From contig NC_135724.1 of NCBI RefSeq assembly GCF_964656455.1, forward strand, positions 15,328,919 through 15,392,918: a DNA stretch of 64,000 bases, in the 5' to 3' direction. A model generated the notes under the pieces. The model was not told where the DNA came from, ran no database searches, and worked only from the letters and a program-made list of their open reading frames with translations. The position numbers and the translations under genes were made by a program. Positions 51,901-62,619 of this stretch are shown here, one piece after another (the first letter of the stretch is position 1; every line of letters begins with the position of its first letter). Source of the DNA: Halichoerus grypus (lineage: Eukaryota; Chordata; Mammalia; Carnivora; Phocidae).

Positions 51901-53406
51901 TATTTAGAAGGCACCATCACACAGCTCTTCACATGCAGTGGGGGTTTGAATATTCTAGTTCTCCATATACATAGGAAGTCATGTCACTTATAAATCTAGT
52001 AATAATATTCTCCAGTGGTAAAATCCTTACATGTTCCAGACAGTTGTAACTCTTGCATTACAGATATCTGTATTTATATCTATATCTATATTTTTTTAAG
52101 GCGTAAGGCTTGGAGAAATGCATTGATTCTTCTGATGCCTGCAATTCTGAATTTTGGCTTTGACATCAACTTTGATTTCTTGCCTTTTAGATAACTATTC
52201 CCTTGTATCATTCTGCCTGGTGTAAATAATATCAGTAAGATGGAGGTATTAAGAGCTCAAGATCTAAACTTGGACCTGGTTATTTTTAGTTGCCAGGAAA
52301 AGACCAGATATATGAAAGAAAAAAATGCAGAAATTTAAAACCCTAACTATGATTCATTTCAATGGAGAACGCACCAATTAAATAGGAAATGATATTTTTA
52401 ATCTACATTATGGAAATTCAGCATATTTACTCATTCTATGCAAAAGTTATATGTCAAATGATGAAAATCTATATACATTTGTAAACGAGCATCTTAAGTT
52501 ATATAAGTTTTATAGTAAATGACATTAATTATGCAGCAGTGGTCTCCAACTTGATAATATGCCTATATATAATGCCAATTTGAGTTTGGTCATAGAAACA
52601 TATTACAAACACAGAGACATTTCAAAGAAAACCCTGTGTTTAGAGGCACTTTCAGGTGGAATTCTCAAACTGGAACGACTATTACATTTTAATATCACAA
52701 ATATTGCTGAGGTGGAAAAGAAAAATGTGACCAGATTTATTAAAGGGATGCATCGATTTTTAAAAAAGAAGCATTGATGCCGTATACAAGATTGGAACAC
52801 TAAAACAAGAGGAGACGTCAGTGGATACATTGTCAATATCAGAAACATTTGGCTGAGGACCTAGTCTATAAAAATATGCCTTTCTCTTTAACTGATTCCT
52901 TTGATCCTCACTGGAAAAATAAAACATCAATCACATTCTTCTCTACATTCAATGATAAAGCAAATCATTAACTCTTTACAATTTTTATGGCTTGATATTT
53001 TTTTTTGGTAAAGATAGCACAATGCTTTATATTTATAATCACATTTTTTGTCAGTTTCTCATATTTTGAAATTAAATTTTAATCCTGAATTATCTGTATT
53101 GCTAATCTCTAGAACCTATATTGACTGGAAAGTTGTTTTTTCTCTTTCTAATATCAATATGCAGACCCAGACACAGAGATTACTGAATCTACGTATTGTT
53201 AGAGTGAAGCTAATATTCTGACTTCCAATTACTTTACAGTTTATCCCAGAAGGCTCTTAAAAGTTGGAAAAATCTAGACTTGATACTTACTTGTTCGGAA
53301 ACAAATAACACAACACACGGGAGTGCGGTCATGCCTTGTCTTTTTATCTCTGGATATTGCTTATAACGGGCTACTAACACACCATAGAGGTTGGATATAC
53401 TTCCAC
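33804..53406 (-). CDS. GAD3: Glutamate decarboxylase family gene, 3' ten exons (probable GAD3)
   Basis: The gene product is a PLP-dependent group II decarboxylase; GAD1 and GAD2 convert glutamate to GABA. Ten exons (33804-33977, 35943-36032, 37657-37764, 42728-42877, 47030-47108, 47211-47275, 48255-48371, 48888-48942, 51617-51696, 53291-53406) join in frame to 343 residues plus stop, every intron GT-AG. Counted back from the C-terminus they match GAD67 252-594 with no gap. NPHK puts the PLP lysine at 405, GHYS the ring-stacking His at 291, HVDAAW Asp at 373, and NFFR Arg at 567, all conserved. Position 434, the catalytic-loop Tyr, is Cys. The text is GAD1/GAD2-like ([15 protein letters not shown]), not GADL1/CSAD-like, but too diverged for a mammalian GAD1 or GAD2 ortholog, so I infer the third paralog. 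Intact frames suggest constraint. The N-terminal half is not in the window. Confidence 0.85.
33978..35942 (-). other. GAD3 intron
   Basis: An intron between the last two coding exons, containing no recognised gene. A (AC)n tract at 35911-35936 abuts the donor of the preceding exon. Confidence 0.6.
35943..36032 (-). CDS. GAD3: GAD3 exon (GAD67 508-537 equivalent)
   Basis: Ninety bases, phase 0/0, with acceptor TTTAG before the exon and donor GTAAGT after it. It encodes [17 protein letters not shown] and on to EFQK. NVCFWY is a family hallmark. The length equals the GAD67 segment exactly. Confidence 0.93.
36608..36656. repeat. Perfect inverted repeat (22-bp arms, 5-nt loop)
   Basis: Left arm TGAATTCACCTTGAAATAAC continues with CT; the right arm is its exact reverse complement, and the loop is CTGGA (36630-36634). 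It lies in an intron of GAD3 and is not part of any repeat I recognise. Confidence 0.95.
36795..37000 (+). mobile_element. CAN-SINE, sense, in GAD3 intron
   Basis: The head is GGGCACCTGGGTGGCTCAGTCGG, ending in a CT-rich run and a poly(A). An AAAAAAAGAC-type flank recurs on both sides (near 36777 and 37000). Confidence 0.92.
37657..37764 (-). CDS. GAD3: GAD3 exon (GAD67 472-507 equivalent)
   Basis: One hundred eight bases, phase 0/0, donor GTAAGG and acceptor TATAG. It encodes [20 protein letters not shown] and then [16 protein letters not shown], equivalent to the GAD67 segment beginning GTVGFENQINK. Confidence 0.93.
37765..42727 (-). other. GAD3 intron (about 5 kb)
   Basis: No coding sequence was recognised. 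Old interspersed-repeat-like text lies at 38260-38790 and 38880-39110, and a GC-richer block at 39900-40330 is of unknown nature. Short frames are chance. Confidence 0.55.
42728..42877 (-). CDS. GAD3: GAD3 exon with catalytic loop (GAD67 422-471 equivalent)
   Basis: One hundred fifty bases, phase 0/0, donor GTAGGA and acceptor TTTAG. It encodes [20 protein letters not shown] and then [20 protein letters not shown]. In GAD67, GAD65, CSAD and GADL1 the loop reads ...YLFQQDK; here the Tyr434 equivalent is Cys (codon TGT). The rest of the exon is about 78 percent identical to GAD67 as I recall that sequence. Confidence 0.94.
44834..45036 (+). mobile_element. CAN-SINE, sense, in GAD3 intron
   Basis: It starts GGGGTGCCTGGGTGGCTCAG. 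The target-site duplication AAACACACAGCAC (44821-44833) recurs with one change at about 45038-45050. Confidence 0.94.
45925..46280 (+). mobile_element. Truncated L1 3' end with inverted 5' part
   Basis: Bases 45925-46050 read as antisense L1 ('ccacatataagtgaaatcacatgg...catttttatggctga'). Bases 46053-46280 read as sense L1 3' end ('gaggcaaaccaagaaatac...gtacacctgaaactaatattacactgtatgttaac'). This is the head-to-head form left by twin priming. A GAGTGAGTTT/GAGTAAGTTA pair at the ends may be the target-site duplication. Confidence 0.75.
47030..47108 (-). CDS. GAD3: GAD3 exon with PLP lysine (GAD67 395-421 equivalent)
   Basis: Seventy-nine bases; the first base completes a split Arg codon, donor GTAAAT, acceptor CCTAG. 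It encodes [20 protein letters not shown] and then ILIRDK. The K in NPHK is the Schiff-base lysine. A Pro replaces Leu shortly after it relative to GAD67. Confidence 0.94.
47211..47275 (-). CDS. GAD3: GAD3 exon (GAD67 374-395 equivalent)
   Basis: Sixty-five bases from acceptor TGTAG to donor GTAAG. It encodes [20 protein letters not shown] and E plus two bases of the next Arg. It is separated from the following exon by an intron of only 102 bases (47109-47210). Confidence 0.93.
47772..47996 (+). mobile_element. CAN-SINE, sense, in GAD3 intron
   Basis: The head is GGGGCATCTGGGTGGCTCAG with an expanded (ATAA/ATAG)n tail. The target-site duplication AAAATCAGGTTTA (47759-47771) recurs with one change at 47997-48009. 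Confidence 0.93.
48255..48371 (-). CDS. GAD3: GAD3 exon (GAD67 335-373 equivalent)
   Basis: One hundred seventeen bases, phase 0/0, acceptor CACCAG, donor GTAAGT. It encodes [20 protein letters not shown] and then [19 protein letters not shown]. The last Asp is the residue that pairs with the PLP ring nitrogen (D373). Confidence 0.93.
48888..48942 (-). CDS. GAD3: GAD3 exon (GAD67 316-334 equivalent)
   Basis: Fifty-five bases; the first completes a split Arg codon, acceptor TTTAAG, donor GTATGT. It encodes [18 protein letters not shown], matching GAD67 GKIIPADFEAKILEAKQK in length. Confidence 0.92.
49246..49441 (-). mobile_element. CAN-SINE, antisense, in GAD3 intron
   Basis: It reads TTTAAAGATATTATTTGTTTATT to GAGCCACCCAGACATCCC. 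The target-site duplication TAAACTTCAATTTA is at 49232-49245 and 49442-49455. Confidence 0.94.
49485..49527. repeat. Degenerate telomere-like (CCCTAA-type) repeats
   Basis: The sequence ACCCTCACCCTGACCCTGG, then TAACCCTGAACCTAACCCTAG, forms about seven degenerate hexamers between a SINE and an L1. Confidence 0.6.
49545..49965 (+). mobile_element. L1 3' end, sense, in GAD3 intron
   Basis: The text 'atatacacaatggactattactcagccat', 'catggatggagctagagggtattatgc' and 'ttgtacacctaaaactagtatcac' is the carnivore L1 3' end, followed by an A-rich tail. Confidence 0.88.
50256..50307. repeat. Purine-rich (GAAA)n-type tract
   Basis: The run AGAAAGAAAGAAAGGAAAGA with further variants. Confidence 0.85.
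51617..51696 (-). CDS. GAD3: GAD3 exon with ring-stacking histidine (GAD67 290-316 equivalent)
   Basis: Eighty bases, acceptor TCCAAG, donor GTATGT, ending two bases into an Arg codon. It encodes [20 protein letters not shown] and then EVKCDE. The His corresponds to H291, which stacks on PLP. Confidence 0.94.
51697..53290 (-). other. GAD3 intron
   Basis: No other coding sequence or named repeat was recognised. Confidence 0.6.
53291..53406 (-). CDS. GAD3: GAD3 exon, most 5' one found (GAD67 251-289 equivalent)
   Basis: One hundred sixteen bases; the first two complete a split Gly codon, acceptor GCATAG, donor GTAAGT. It encodes [20 protein letters not shown] and then [18 protein letters not shown], matching the GAISN...SEQ segment of GAD67. 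The next upstream exon, expected to encode the VGW...GIFSPG segment, was not found before the window end. Confidence 0.94.
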
Positions 53407-53561
53407 CTATGCAAAAGAAATAGTAACATTAACTTAATTTCAACAATCAGAAATGTTCATTGAAATCATGACAATCTGAGAGCTTTCTGAAACTAAAATG
53501 GTGCCAAATCACCAACATTATTTTATTTTTTTATTTAAAGATTGTATTTATTTATTAGAGA

Positions 53562-53591
53562 TTTTTGTATATTTTTGTATATTTTTGTATA
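53562..53591. repeat. Three tandem copies of TTTTTGTATA
   Basis: A 10-base unit repeated three times exactly. Confidence 0.9.
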
Positions 53592-53633
53592 GTTTATTTG
53601 GCAGCTTAATACATTTATTAGAAGTTGTGTCTT

Positions 53634-53735
53634 GGGGCACCTGGCTGGCTCAGTCAGTAGAGCATGTGACTCTTGATCTTGGGGTTGTGAATTCAAGCCC
53701 CAAGTTGGGTATAGAGCTTACATTAAAGAAAAAAA
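53634..53735 (+). mobile_element. Short older tRNA-derived carnivore SINE, sense
   Basis: It reads GGGGCACCTGGCTGGCTCAG, then AGAGCATGTGACTCTTGATC and GGGTATAGAGCTTACATTAA before a poly(A). The CT-rich middle of the longer family is absent. The target-site duplication AGAAGTTGTGT (53620-53630) recurs with one change at 53736-53746. Confidence 0.9.
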
Positions 53736-54454
53736 AGAAGTTCTGTTTTGATGTGGGAGGGGAAGTACCAAATGTACATTCAATACTGCCCGTAAGGAAG
53801 TTACAACTTAGCAGAAAAGTGAGTAATGGACAGAAAAGTGTCATATTTTAATAAGGGAAAAAGTGCTACATTTATAACAAGGATGATAATCATAGATTCT
53901 AGAAGAGACATGGGACAGGGTGGTACAGGAAGGTGCCATCAAGGTGCTCTGTGAACATTTAGCAGGAGACAAACATGGAAGTCCTCTCTAAAGAGGACAA
54001 TATGTGAGCTAAAACATGTAGGATTAGTATGATTTAACTACGTGCTGAGAGAAGAGACGTATTCAAGGAAGAATCAAACAAATGCACAGGATATTGAGAT
54101 GTCAATTGAAGAAATAAGAGAAAACCACAGTATAGGACAGCCCAGAAAACCAACAGGGAGAAGTAATCCTGGGGAGGTGGGAAGGGCACATGAATGTGTT
54201 TGGTGCTTATCCTTAGAGCAAAAGAAATAAGAGATAACCAGAGAAGGGTTTGAGATATGCAGTGACATGACTGTGTTTTCCTTATGGTTGTAGAAACAAT
54301 GGTGAAGGGATGGTGGTTGAATGTAATACATATATTAGTAAAACTCTGAGCAAGAGCTGTTTATCATCTTTGAGATTAACAGATTATAGAAAAGGAACAT
54401 ATGCCTTCTGAGAAATTTTCCAAAGTGCATTCTAATTTAAATACATGAAATTGA

Positions 54455-54650
54455 GGGGCTCCTGGGTTGGTTAAGTGTCTACCTTCCACTCAGGCCATGA
54501 TCCTGGAGTCCTGGGTTCGAGCCCACGTTGGGCTCCCTGCTCAGTGGGGAGTCTGCTTCTCCCTCTCTCTCTGCCCCTCCCTCTGTTCCTTCTCTCTCTC
54601 TCTCTCTCTTGCTCTCTCTCAAATAAATAAATAAAATCTTTTTAAAAATG
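54455..54650 (+). mobile_element. CAN-SINE, sense, head partly deleted
   Basis: The head is GGGGCTCCTGGGTTGGTTAAG, lacking the usual GGCTCAGTC. The target-site duplication CATGAAATTGA is at 54444-54454 and 54651-54661. Confidence 0.92.
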
Positions 54651-55354
54651 CATGAAATTGATAGTGATGATGGCACTATATTATACAAATACACAAAATG
54701 ATACAGAATTATAAGGGGGTAGAAAATGTCATTGAAACTGAGAGATTTAATAATGATAATAATTTATAGGCATTGAGACTTTAGTCTGAGGCACAATCTG
54801 TTCTAAACCTTAATGAGCATTAACTCATTTAGTTGTTCCCAAACTCTATGAAGTAGTTTATTAGTTAAAACCATATATGGCTGCTTTAACAGAAACAAAA
54901 ATAGTAACTTAAGCCAATTAGAAGATTTATTGCTCTCCTACATAGAATTCTAAACTGGTAAATGGCTCAGGGCAGTTGTATTATTCTGTCCATGAGGTCA
55001 TCCAAAGACCAGGGTTCCTTCTATCTTGTGACTCTCCCATCCCCTAGACCAGTGCTCTCTGAGATATATATGTAAGGAATAACATGTGTAATTTTTAATT
55101 TTCTATTAATCACATTAAAAAAAATAGAAACAGGTGAAATTATGTTTAAAAATTCATTCAGTTTAACCTATTATATACAAAATATTATAATTCAAACATG
55201 CATTGCATCTCAATTAGATGTTAAGTGGATGTTTAATTACATGTTAATTGGGAAATAGTCCATATTTACATTTCATAAAAGCTTCATTTGAAAAAAAACA
55301 GATAAAAAAAGATTAATTTATGTGTGTTTCAAACATACTTAAAAAGTTCTTTGA

Positions 55355-55544
55355 GGGGCGCCTGGGTGGCTCAGTCATTTAAGTGGCTGCCTTCAGCTCA
55401 GGTCGTGACCTCCGGGTCCTGGGATTGAGCCCTGCATCGGGCTCCCTGCTCAGCAGGGAGTCTGCTTCTCCCTCTCTCTCTCCCCCAGCTCATGCTCTCT
55501 CTCCCTTTCTCTCTCTCTTTCAAGTAAATAAATAAAAATTTTTT
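55355..55544 (+). mobile_element. CAN-SINE, sense
   Basis: It starts GGGGCGCCTGGGTGGCTCAG. The target-site duplication AAAAGTTCTTTGA is at about 55342-55354 and 55545-55557. Confidence 0.95.
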
Positions 55545-57461
55545 AAAAGTTCTTTGATAACTAGAGTATCAGTTTTTAAATTTGAATTCATTAAAGCCAA
55601 ATAAAAAAATTAATTTCTTCAGTTACCCTAACCACATTTTAAGTGCTGACCAGCCGCATGAGGCTGGTAACCACTGCACTGGACAGCACAGGTCAAAGCT
55701 GTTGCTTTCACCCACTTTTCATTCACAAAGCTAGCTCGTTAGCACTGTATCTGAATTCTAAACCAAGGAATGGGGGAAAGGGAAACAAGAGAAATTAGAC
55801 CATCACTTAAGGTGTGATCTAGAACTTGTGCACATCTTATTGGCCAGAACTTACTCACATGACCAGAGAGCTGACATGGCCACACAGAGCTGCTAGGAGG
55901 TTAGGATAGAAACTATAGTCTCCTGCTGGATGGACATTGTCCCTGCTAACACTTTGTATATAAGGGAGGAAAGAGGTGAGCAGAGAAGAGGAGGTTTAGC
56001 GTTACTAATACAAAGATGAGATGGATATTGGGAAGCATTAACAATCTACGCCATGTGCTGATACTATGGCACTCATTTTCAGATAAGGAAAGGGAAGCAC
56101 AAAAAGGTTATGCACCTTGCCCACATTTGTGCACCTATTAGCTACCAAAGTGGAAAAAATTATATTTGGACCATGATATAAAAAATGTTTGGTATTTCAG
56201 CATGTTAAACATACAAGATTGTGACAATTGTTACCTAATATTTTCTTATCTCTTAACTTACCTATGTCGATACTCTAGATACTTTAGATTGTATAAACTT
56301 TGAAGGTGAGAAAAAGTATAATTCAATTCCTTATACACTTTCACAGTGCTTAATATCATGTAATCTTTTACACATTTATATGATGTGTAGTCACACTGTA
56401 ATATCCAAAGAAGGGTTCCATCATTCCCTTCACCTAGGTCATATTTATTAGCCTTTCTTTCCACATAATTTCTGATTATATGGGTTCAAAGAGAAAGATA
56501 AATTTCAAGATAGAGTAAACAGGTAAAGCTGTGGGACAGAAAGACATGATAACTCGATAAACACCCAGAGACATTGATACGTGTTTACTTTGTGTGGTTT
56601 GACTTCATCTGTTTTTGTAAATCACTGATGTCTTCTGGGAAAATTTCTTTTCATCTCTGAGAAATTGTTTTCAACAATACCATGAACCATGATATTCTAA
56701 ATACACAAAGTACAGAGAAAATCTCTCATGCTTTCATCCTTTTACATTCATGTGATTCTTTCATTTCACCTTCATTTTCCCATAAGCACTTGCAAACTTA
56801 TTGTTTATACATATTGAAAGGAGAAAAGATCACAATCGTATAATATACTCGAAACCATATATTGTTCTTTGTAGTTATTGTGGATAACTACAGGATATCT
56901 TTCTTTTATTAGCTTGATCTTTAAAGTTGAAAAAAAGAGTTTTGTTTTGTTTTTGTAAATCACCATTTGCATTATACAGATATATAATTCTAACAAAATA
57001 TCCACAGTATAGAAACCTACAGAAAACTTAAGAGAGTTTGCCCAACAAAATACAAGTAGCAACTGTCAGGGCAGAGTTTTGACCCCAGACCAAAAACTAG
57101 ATCTTCCAACCTTAATCTCTTCATTTTGCTGAAACAACATAACATACTAACTATTCCTGCCTACCTAGTGACTTAGTAAATAGACCCTGTGATGTTATCA
57201 AAATTTGAAATTGTTTTCAAGTAATGTATGCTTTTACTTGAACACAAAATATTAACATGTAAAGCAACACCGATTCTTTGCTTTCAACATTAATTCTTTC
57301 AATTATCTGAGTTTGTTGAGGCCTTTCTAAATGGCTCCCTACAATGAGGGCATTGAATTGCCATTCGTATCTCCACATCCTATTTGTTGACACATGTAAT
57401 TTATATTTTTTCTCAAAAGCTCCCACATTTTCTCAAAGCCTGCATTATGAAGAATGATTTT

Positions 57462-57653
57462 TTTTTAAGATTTGCTTATTTATTTTAGAGAGAGAGTATG
57501 GGAGCAGGGGGAAGGGCAAAAGGAGAGGGAGAGAAGCAGACTCCCTGCTGAGTGCAGAGCCCAACGTGGGGCTCAATCCCATGAACCTGAGATCATGACC
57601 TGAGCTGAAACCAAGCATCAGACGCTTAACCGACTGAGCCAGCCAGGTGCCCC
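57462..57653 (-). mobile_element. CAN-SINE, antisense
   Basis: It reads TTTTTAAGATTTGCTTATTTATTTT to GAGCCAGCCAGGTGCCCC. The target-site duplication GAAGAATGATTTT is at 57449-57461 and 57654-57666. Confidence 0.94.
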
Positions 57654-59196
57654 GAAGAATGATTTTAGAATATGGACCAATAGGGACAAATAATTCCAAG
57701 TTGAATCTCACAGGTTTTAATATAATCTGGCCTGAACCAGATCTGTAACATCTATGCTAACTGACTTATAGCAGCCTTGGAAAATCAAGGCAAACCTCAA
57801 GTTATCCATTTTGTAAACCATAAAACAGCTAAATAGCACCTACTTCATTATGAATAGTAGTTATTCGGAGACAACTTAATCCAGTAGCTGAATGAAATAC
57901 ATATGGAACAACTGGTAATTAAACCAACTAACTTTTTGATATTTTTAGGAATTAAGGGTTATTAGTATTTATCAGGTTATATAATCTGGAATCAATCAGT
58001 CCCTTCCATCCAGGCCAAATCACCAAAGTTTGAACTGAAGATACTATGAAGATTGCAAACAAGAAATAAAAGAAAAAAATTAAAAATAGACATTAGGGAA
58101 GTGAAAAAATTATCAATCTCAAAAGAATCAAGGAATGGCATGTAAATATGACTTTAATAAACTCTTCAAATTTTAATAATTCACAAATTAATTGATAATA
58201 CATTATTAGTATTTTGAAAATTAAAATTATAAAGTTATTGCCTATTAGACTGGACAAAGAGAATGATTTCTTACTTTAAAAAATAGCCCTAGGAAAAAAG
58301 GTTGATCTAGACCTAATAGTGCTTAAAAACAAGGATCCTTAAAAGGATAATGGTGACCCACAAGTAAATTAACTACCTAACAAAACTCGACATTCTTTGA
58401 AGGATGACATCTAAATTCAAAATAACAAAAAATTCACAAAGTCCAGCATGCAATAGAAATTATAAAACATACAAAGAAGTAGAAAAAAATGTGACTTGCA
58501 ACCAAGAAAAAAATCAGTGAATAGAAACAGAACCAGAAACGACAGAGATGATGAAATAAGCAGGTAAAGACTTTTAAAAAATCTGCTACAAATATATTCA
58601 AGGATTTAAAGAAGACATGCACATAATAAAAAGATAAATGGAGATAATAAAACTAAATTAAATAGAGTTTCTAGGGCTGAAAAAAAATAACTGAAATGAA
58701 AAATTCACTAGCTTGGCCTAATAGAAGATTAGAGGTTATAGGAAAAAAACATAAGACTAATGGATTTGAAGAAAGGGCAATAAAAACTATCGAAACTGAA
58801 GCACAGGGAGAAAAAATGCTGGAAAAATATGACCAGAATCTAGTGATGTGTGCAGCAAGATAATGTAATTTAATATATCCTTAACTTGAGTTCCAGAAAG
58901 AGAGGAGATGCAGAAAAATATGTGAAGAAATAATGGCTAAAAAAATTTCCACATTTGATCAACATTGTAAACACACAGATCCCAGAATGCTCTACAAATC
59001 CCAAGGTGAATAAACAGAAAGAAAACCATACCCTGAATACATATATCAAATTGCTCAAAGCAGCTATTTAAAAAAATTTAAAACAGCCAAGAAAAGATTT
59101 ATTATGTACAGGGGACTAATGTTAATAAAAAAAAATAATGACTAGATTTCTCATCAGAAATAGTGTAAGTCAGAAAGCAATGAAAAGACTTCTTTA

Positions 59197-59386
59197 GGGG
59201 TGCCTGGGTGGCTCAGTCAGTTAGGATCTGACTCTTGGTTTCAGCTCAGGTCATGATCTCAGGGTCCTGAGATTGAGCCCTGTGTCGGGCTCTGCACTCA
59301 GCTCGGAGTCTGCTTGAGAGTCTCTCTCTCTCCCCCTCTGCTCCTCCCTCCACTTGCGCTATAAATAAACAAACAAACAAATAAAT
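59197..59386 (+). mobile_element. CAN-SINE, sense
   Basis: The head is GGGGTGCCTGGGTGGCTCAG. The target-site duplication AAGACTTCTTTA is at 59185-59196 and 59387-59398. Confidence 0.94.
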
Positions 59387-59650
59387 AAGACTTCTTTAAA
59401 GTACTGAAAGAAAACAAGCAGACATTGTGTCACATTCTCCATCACAAACAAAGGGGACTTTGTTGACAGTACCCACAAGATACATTAAGGAGTTTTTCAA
59501 GCTAAAAAAAAAAAAAAAAAAAATGAAAAAAAGATTTTTAAAAAACTTGGCTCTACACAAAGGAATGAAGAATGTTAGAAATGATAAATATGTGAGTAAA
59601 GGCATTTTTCTTATTTTAAGTTTTTTAAAAAACAATTGTTTAAAGCAAAA

Positions 59651-59689
59651 TATATATGTACACACACACACACACACACATATATATAA
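59651..59689. repeat. Composite (TA)n(CA)n(TA)n microsatellite
   Basis: Ten CA units are flanked by TA runs on both sides. Confidence 0.9.
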
Positions 59690-60014
59690 CTATTTTCCTC
59701 AGATGCAACAGAGAAAACCAGTAATATAAGAATGTAAGGGCAAGGAGTACTTGTTGGATTTGGCAGTATAGAGAATATTGTTTGTCCTTGTGGAAACAAG
59801 TCACAATGAAATATTAAGAACAGAAGCCAGTCTGGTGGGTTGACAAGTGAATGGTGGTACAATTTTTATTTTGGTCTTGGAAAATAGGATTAATTTTATA
59901 AAACAATGTTATTAATGTTAATATATATGATCATTAATATAATAACTATTATTTTAAAATAAATTGATAAATATTTTAAATTTAATATTTTTTCTCTTTG
60001 AAATCTAACTTCTT

Positions 60015-60345
60015 CTAAGTTTTATTTTATTATGTTACATTAATCACCATACATTACATCGTTAGTTTTTGATGTAGTGTGCCATGATTCATTGTTTGCG
60101 TATTAACACCCAGTGATCCATTCAATACATGCCCTCTTTAATACACATCACCAGGCTAACCCATCCCCCCACTCCCCCAGAACCCTCAGTTTGTTTCTCA
60201 GAGTCCACAGTCTCTCATGGTTCCTCTCCCCCTCCAATTCCTCCCCCGTTCATTTTTCCCTTTCTACTATCTTCTTTTTTTTTTTTTTTTTAACATATAA
60301 TGTACTATCTGTTTCAGAGGTACAGGTCTGTGATTCTAATACAGC
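60015..60345 (-). mobile_element. L1 3'-end fragments, antisense
   Basis: Text from 'acattaatcaccatacattacatc' through 'ccctcagtttgtttctcagag' is followed by 'aacatataatgtactatctgtttcagaggtac'. The latter is the start of the same type of 3' end again, so at least two fragments are joined. Confidence 0.65.
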
Positions 60346-61271
60346 CAAAATTATTAGTTATACCACAGGAAAAAAAAATTCTTTGGGTTTTCTTTGAGGT
60401 TTTCAATAACTTACAAGCATGTAAAGGGATTCTGAGACCAAAACGTTTTAAAACTACCGCGTTATAAAATGCTGCCTTCATAAGCATAGATGTTGTAGAT
60501 ACAAAATTATTCTAAAGTAGAAAGTAACATTTCCAATGGTATTGTCTTATTGAAATTGAAAAGAAAGCAATAAGTAAAATGCTTTTTCTTATGGTGCCTT
60601 ATTATTCATTTTTAATGATACATAGGTATGACAACCATGCCTAGTGTTTGCATTTGAATCTCAAATGATCATTACTGAATACAAAGAAGGAAAAAAAATA
60701 ACATCTGGATATCACAAAATAAGCCAATAACACAAATTGGCTCATGAATATTTAATTTGCACATTAATTCACCTACTGAGAAGGAAGGCTTGCAAAACAA
60801 ATGAATAAACTCATAAATATTCCTTGAATTATTTATCTATTTGATCTTTTGTAGGTGTATTATGCAAAATTTTGCTTCTTAAATAAATGACATTTGAATA
60901 GTTGAAAAAATGCTCTCTCATTATAGTCACTGGACACCGCTATGCTAATAAAAGCAAAAAATGAAAGAGATTTACATGATTGAACACCATTTGAAAATGA
61001 GATCTTAGTTTGAGTCTTGTTGCACATTAGAAAACTTTAAAACTGATAGAGATGGTGATAATTAACTAAGAAAGAGCAGAGCATAGTTCATTTATCTCTC
61101 ATATCTCTAGTTTTTTGGGAGTGAGGGAGAGTTCTATCTACCCATTCACACTCACTCACTTAGCCTCCTGTGTGATCTATATATATCAGATGATAGGGTC
61201 TTGTGTATAAGTCCAAAATATATTTATTTCCTTGTGAAAGTTTACTTGCATGAATTAAAAGTTAAGCTCTG

Positions 61272-61464
61272 GGGGTGCCTGGGTGGCTCAGTCGTTGAGC
61301 GTCTGCCTTCAGCTCGGGTCATGGTCCCAGGGTCCTGGGATCGAGCCCTGCATTGGGCTCCCTGCTCAGCGGGAAGCCTGCTTCTCCCTCTCCCACTCCC
61401 CCTGCTTGTGTTCCCTCTCTCGCTGTGTCTCTCTCTGATAAATAAATAAAATCTTTAAAAAAAA
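61272..61464 (+). mobile_element. CAN-SINE, sense
   Basis: It starts GGGGTGCCTGGGTGGCTCAG. The exact 15-bp target-site duplication AAAAGTTAAGCTCTG is at 61257-61271 and 61465-61479. Confidence 0.96.
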
Positions 61465-62062
61465 AAAAGTTAAGCTCTGTTAAAACTGCTAACTCAGTTT
61501 TGCATGCCTTCCCCAAATTTCCTTTATTATTTGAGTCCGATTTATTCCTACAGGGCTCCCTTACATCCTTCTTAATACCTTAAGATGAAATAATTTTGTT
61601 TCCTCAGTATTAGCATAGAGTATTTTAAGTTTTATTCTGTTTTTACCTTAAAGTGCTTATCAAATATCTTGGACTGTAATTATTTATATACATTTTATGT
61701 CATTGACTACATTATCAGTTCCTTGAAGTAAACTAGCATTGTGTCTTATTCACCTTTGTGTCTTAATCAGCTCTGTCGGTATCGTTCTGGTGCACAGCAA
61801 AGAACTTAGTAGATGGCTATTTTCTGTTAACTAAAACAAATTAAACAGCCTCAGCAAGTTCTATCAGCTCAGCACAGATCTCCTGCTGTGAGGAACAAAA
61901 AACAAACTTGATACAGGGAAAGTCAAGTGGCAAGAGTACCATCTTCATATTTTGTATTATTATTGAATGAGAATGAAAGAATACCTTATTTCCTATTGCA
62001 AAAGAAAAAAATACAAAATCTATGTTCTTAAATCTTAGGATAAATACTAAATATAGTCTTTT

Positions 62063-62259
62063 GGGTGCCTGGGTGGCTCAGACAGTTAAGCGTCTGCCTT
62101 CGGCTCAGGTCGTGATCCCAGAGTCCTGGGATCAAGCCCCGCGTTGGGCTCCCTGCTGAGCGGGGAGCCTGCTTCTCCCTCTCCCTCTGCCTGCTGCTTC
62201 CCCTGCTTGTACACTCTCTCTTTCTGTCAAAAATAAAATAAAAAATCTTAAAAATATAT
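62063..62259 (+). mobile_element. CAN-SINE, sense
   Basis: The head is GGGTGCCTGGGTGGCTCAGAC. The target-site duplication ATATAGTCTTTT is at 62051-62062 and 62260-62271. Confidence 0.95.
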
Positions 62260-62619
62260 ATATAGTCTTTTATTTTTTTCCCTCTAAATTATGTCAAAGT
62301 CCTAATTACTAAATATTAGGTCATATGGAGAAACAGAGTATTAGAGATGTGACCTAGAGTTGAGACACCTACAGCATGTGTCACATCAAGGTTCACTGTG
62401 AAGAGTCAACTTTTAATCACAACTTTGTGTCATTCATCTTGTAAGTTGCCAACAAATCTCAGTAGCTTCCTAACTGAATTTCTTCTCTGTGCTCTTGTTT
62501 TCTTCTAATCCTACAAACCATAGCCAAGTGAGTGTTACTTACATTCCTGCATTGATTTAGTCTAAGGACATTTACTGATGCGTCAGTCAGGGAGGAAGAA
62601 TAATTTTTCTTCTACCCGT

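Noticed and set aside
33804..53406. Identification as GADL1 or CSAD
   Set aside because: As I recall them, GADL1 and CSAD have SYLFQQDKFYDV and different C-terminal ends. The exons here carry the GAD1/GAD2-type [10 protein letters not shown] and [10 protein letters not shown] text.
54462..54648. Possible CRISPR-like spaced repeats from the many similar SINE copies
   Set aside because: The copies are dispersed kilobases apart in both orientations with target-site duplications. This is eukaryotic SINE scatter.
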